Source: an uncultured Eubacteriales bacterium (lineage in GTDB: Bacteria; Bacillota; Clostridia; Lachnospirales; CAG-274). Taken from it: 24,973 nucleotides of DNA. The notes beneath the pieces are model-generated. The model was not told the origin of the DNA. It searched no databases and saw only the letters and a list, made by a program, of their open reading frames with translations. A program made the position numbers and the translations under genes. The DNA is taken from NCBI GenBank assembly GCA_902496345.1, contig CABVAP010000016.1:1-24973 (forward strand), in the 5' to 3' direction. Below are positions 23,586-24,973 of this stretch, piece after piece (position 1 is the stretch's first letter; each line of letters starts with the position of its first letter).

Positions 23586-24458
23586 ATGATTGAAATAGTT
23601 GGTGTACGATTTAAAAAAGTTGGTAAGATATATTATTTTGACCCGGACAATATGAAAATTGAAAGGGGTACAGAGGTTATTGTTGAAACAGCAAGGGGTA
23701 TCGAATATGGTACTGTTGAAATAGCTAACAGAGAGATTGAAGAAGATGGCGTTGTTCAACCACTTAAAAAAGTTATCAGAGTAGCTACAGAAGAAGATTC
23801 AATAAAAAATCAAGAGAACAAACAAAAAGAAAAAGACGCTTTTGGGATATGTGTTGAAAAAATAAAAAAACACGGTCTTGGTATGAAGCTCATAGATGTT
23901 GAGTTGACATTTGATATGAATAAAATTATTTTCTATTTTACAGCAGACGGACGTGTTGACTTTAGAGAATTAGTTAAAGAACTTGCCTCTGTTTTTAGAA
24001 CTAGAATTGAACTTCGTCAAATTGGCGTTCGTGATGAAGCTAAAATGCTTAATGGTATAGGGATATGTGGTAGAACATTATGTTGTGCTACATTTTTAGG
24101 TGATTTTACTCCTGTTTCTATAAAAATGGCTAAAGACCAAAACTTATCACTTAACCCTACTAAAATTTCTGGTATATGTGGCAGACTTATGTGCTGTCTT
24201 AAATACGAACAAGATACGTATGAAGAACTTAACAAAAATCTTCCTAGAGAGGGCGACATTATCCGTACATCATCTGGTGATGGAGAAGTGTTATCTGTGA
24301 ATGTACTTAGACAAACTGTTCGTGCTGCTGTTAGAAAAAATCCACAGGAGTCACCAACAATTGCAGTTTTTGCTGTTGATGAAATAAAAATATTAAATAG
24401 AAAAGTTGTTAAAGAAGAAAAAATTGATAATGATAAGTTAAAGGATATTTTAGACTAA
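23586..24458 (+). CDS. ricT: RicT (YaaT, PSP1 family) regulatory iron-sulfur protein
   Basis: A 290-residue cytosolic PSP1-domain protein. In Bacillus subtilis RicT joins RicA and RicF in a complex that promotes RNase Y-dependent mRNA maturation and affects sporulation and competence. GICGRTLCCATFLGDF (C161, C166, C167) and GICGRLMCCLKYE (C198, C203, C204) supply the conserved cysteines reported to bind iron-sulfur clusters. RGIEYGTVE, VDFRELVKELA and GARDEAK-like IGVRDEAKMLNGIG match the PSP1 core. The length is close to the B. subtilis protein. ATG 23586 immediately follows the holB stop, with GGAGAAAAGG upstream. The next gene overlaps it by one base (TAATG). Confidence 0.95.
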   Translation: MIEIVGVRFKKVGKIYYFDPDNMKIERGTEVIVETARGIEYGTVEIANREIEEDGVVQPLKKVIRVATEEDSIKNQENKQKEKDAFGICVEKIKKHGLGMKLIDVELTFDMNKIIFYFTADGRVDFRELVKELASVFRTRIELRQIGVRDEAKMLNGIGICGRTLCCATFLGDFTPVSIKMAKDQNLSLNPTKISGICGRLMCCLKYEQDTYEELNKNLPREGDIIRTSSGDGEVLSVNVLRQTVRAAVRKNPQESPTIAVFAVDEIKILNRKVVKEEKIDNDKLKDILD

Positions 24459-24973
24459 TGGATTTAGATAACGTTGTTGTATATGAAAATGAGCGACTTG
24501 ATGATTTGCACAGAAAAAATTATCAAATAATTCAAGACCCAAAAAGATTTTGTTTCGGAATTGACGCTGTTTTACTTTCGGAATTTGCGAAAGTTAAAAA
24601 TAACGAAAAAGTCATTGATTTAGGAACAGGTACAGGCATTATACCTATTTTGCTTGAGGCACGCTATGGTGGTGAAAATTATTCTGCTATAGATATTCAA
24701 AAGGAAAGTGTCGAAATGGCAAATCGTAGTGTTGAATTAAATTCATTGCAGGATAAAATAAAAATTGTTAATGCTGACATTAAAAATTTATTTGATAAGG
24801 AAAATGAAGTTTGCTTTCAAAAATCATCTTTTGATGTTGTTGTTTCAAACCCTCCTTATATGAATAATGGTGGTGGGCTAAGGAATGAGTTTGACCCAAA
24901 GGCTATAGCAAGGCACGAACTTTTATGTAACCTTGAAGATGTTATTTCATCAGCATCAAAACTACTTAAATTC
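24458..24973 (+). CDS. TrmN6/YabB-like adenine-N6 methyltransferase, 3'-partial
   Basis: The first 172 residues of a class I SAM methyltransferase that runs off the window. The motif QDPKRFCFGIDAVLLSEF is typical of the TrmN6 (YfiC/YabB) group, which makes m6A37 in tRNA-Val. DLGTGTGIIPIL is the SAM-binding loop, AIDIQKESVEMA the acidic ribose-binding strand, and SNPPYMNNGG the NPPY catalytic motif of N6-adenine enzymes. ATG 24458 overlaps the ricT stop as TAATG, showing translational coupling in the conserved holB-ricT-yabB order. The enzyme group is clear; the tRNA substrate is inferred. Confidence 0.9.
   Translation, partial: MDLDNVVVYENERLDDLHRKNYQIIQDPKRFCFGIDAVLLSEFAKVKNNEKVIDLGTGTGIIPILLEARYGGENYSAIDIQKESVEMANRSVELNSLQDKIKIVNADIKNLFDKENEVCFQKSSFDVVVSNPPYMNNGGGLRNEFDPKAIARHELLCNLEDVISSASKLLKF

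Noticed and set aside
1..24973. CRISPR array, rRNA genes, insertion sequences or a replication origin
   Set aside because: No regularly spaced repeats, rRNA-like sequence, transposase or DnaA-box cluster was seen.

Overview
The window is AT-rich chromosomal DNA from a low-GC, anaerobic member of the Bacillota, most likely class Clostridia. The basis is strong AGGAGG-type ribosome binding sites, a PFL fermentation pair, a RicT/delta-prime/TrmN6 gene block, an MntP exporter and an orphan GltA/NfnB-like flavoprotein. I cannot name the genus from sequence alone.

Layout. (1) 1-3.9 kb is the right end of an integrated mobile element that continues off the left edge. It holds a small unknown ORF, two dUTPase-like genes flanking an unknown 325-aa gene, an excisionase-like HTH protein, and a convergent tyrosine integrase. 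Beyond int lie repeated putative arm-type integrase sites, then tRNA-Thr(CGU). (2) 4.0-4.8 kb: mntP. (3) 4.9-8.6 kb, minus strand: a likely operon of a THUMP-domain RNA methyltransferase, a CobD-like PLP enzyme and a GltA/NfnB-like oxidoreductase. (4) 8.8-11.8 kb, minus strand: pflB-pflA, pyruvate formate-lyase and its radical-SAM activase. (5) 11.8-12.7 kb: a regulation-rich intergenic region followed by a small HMA metal-binding protein. (6) 12.8-14.3 kb, minus strand: putP. (7) 14.5-24.97 kb, plus strand: a divergent type II topoisomerase pair (ParE/ParC-like), an ABC-F ATPase, a REC plus degenerate HD-GYP regulator, an Ig-like/TM/TPR membrane protein, holB (delta-prime), ricT and a partial trmN6-like methyltransferase that runs off the right edge.

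How the genes work together. pflA activates the PflB glycyl radical enzyme for anaerobic pyruvate cleavage. The topoisomerase subunits presumably form one heterotetramer. holB-ricT-trmN6 are packed with no gap or with overlapping codons, a known Firmicute housekeeping arrangement. xis and int would control excision of the element.

Most notable: the second dUTPase gene is cut by one TAA codon where its paralogue has CAA, and the canonical motif V remains in frame after the stop. The HD-GYP regulator has lost the histidine of its HD dyad (Cys) and an upstream metal-ligand histidine (Tyr). A cytoplasmic-looking Ig-like domain is joined to two TM helices and a TPR. A metal-regulation-like operator sits exactly at a predicted start site upstream of the HMA gene. 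I did not find a clear, self-contained new defence or biosynthetic system. All promoter, operator and att calls are by eye.
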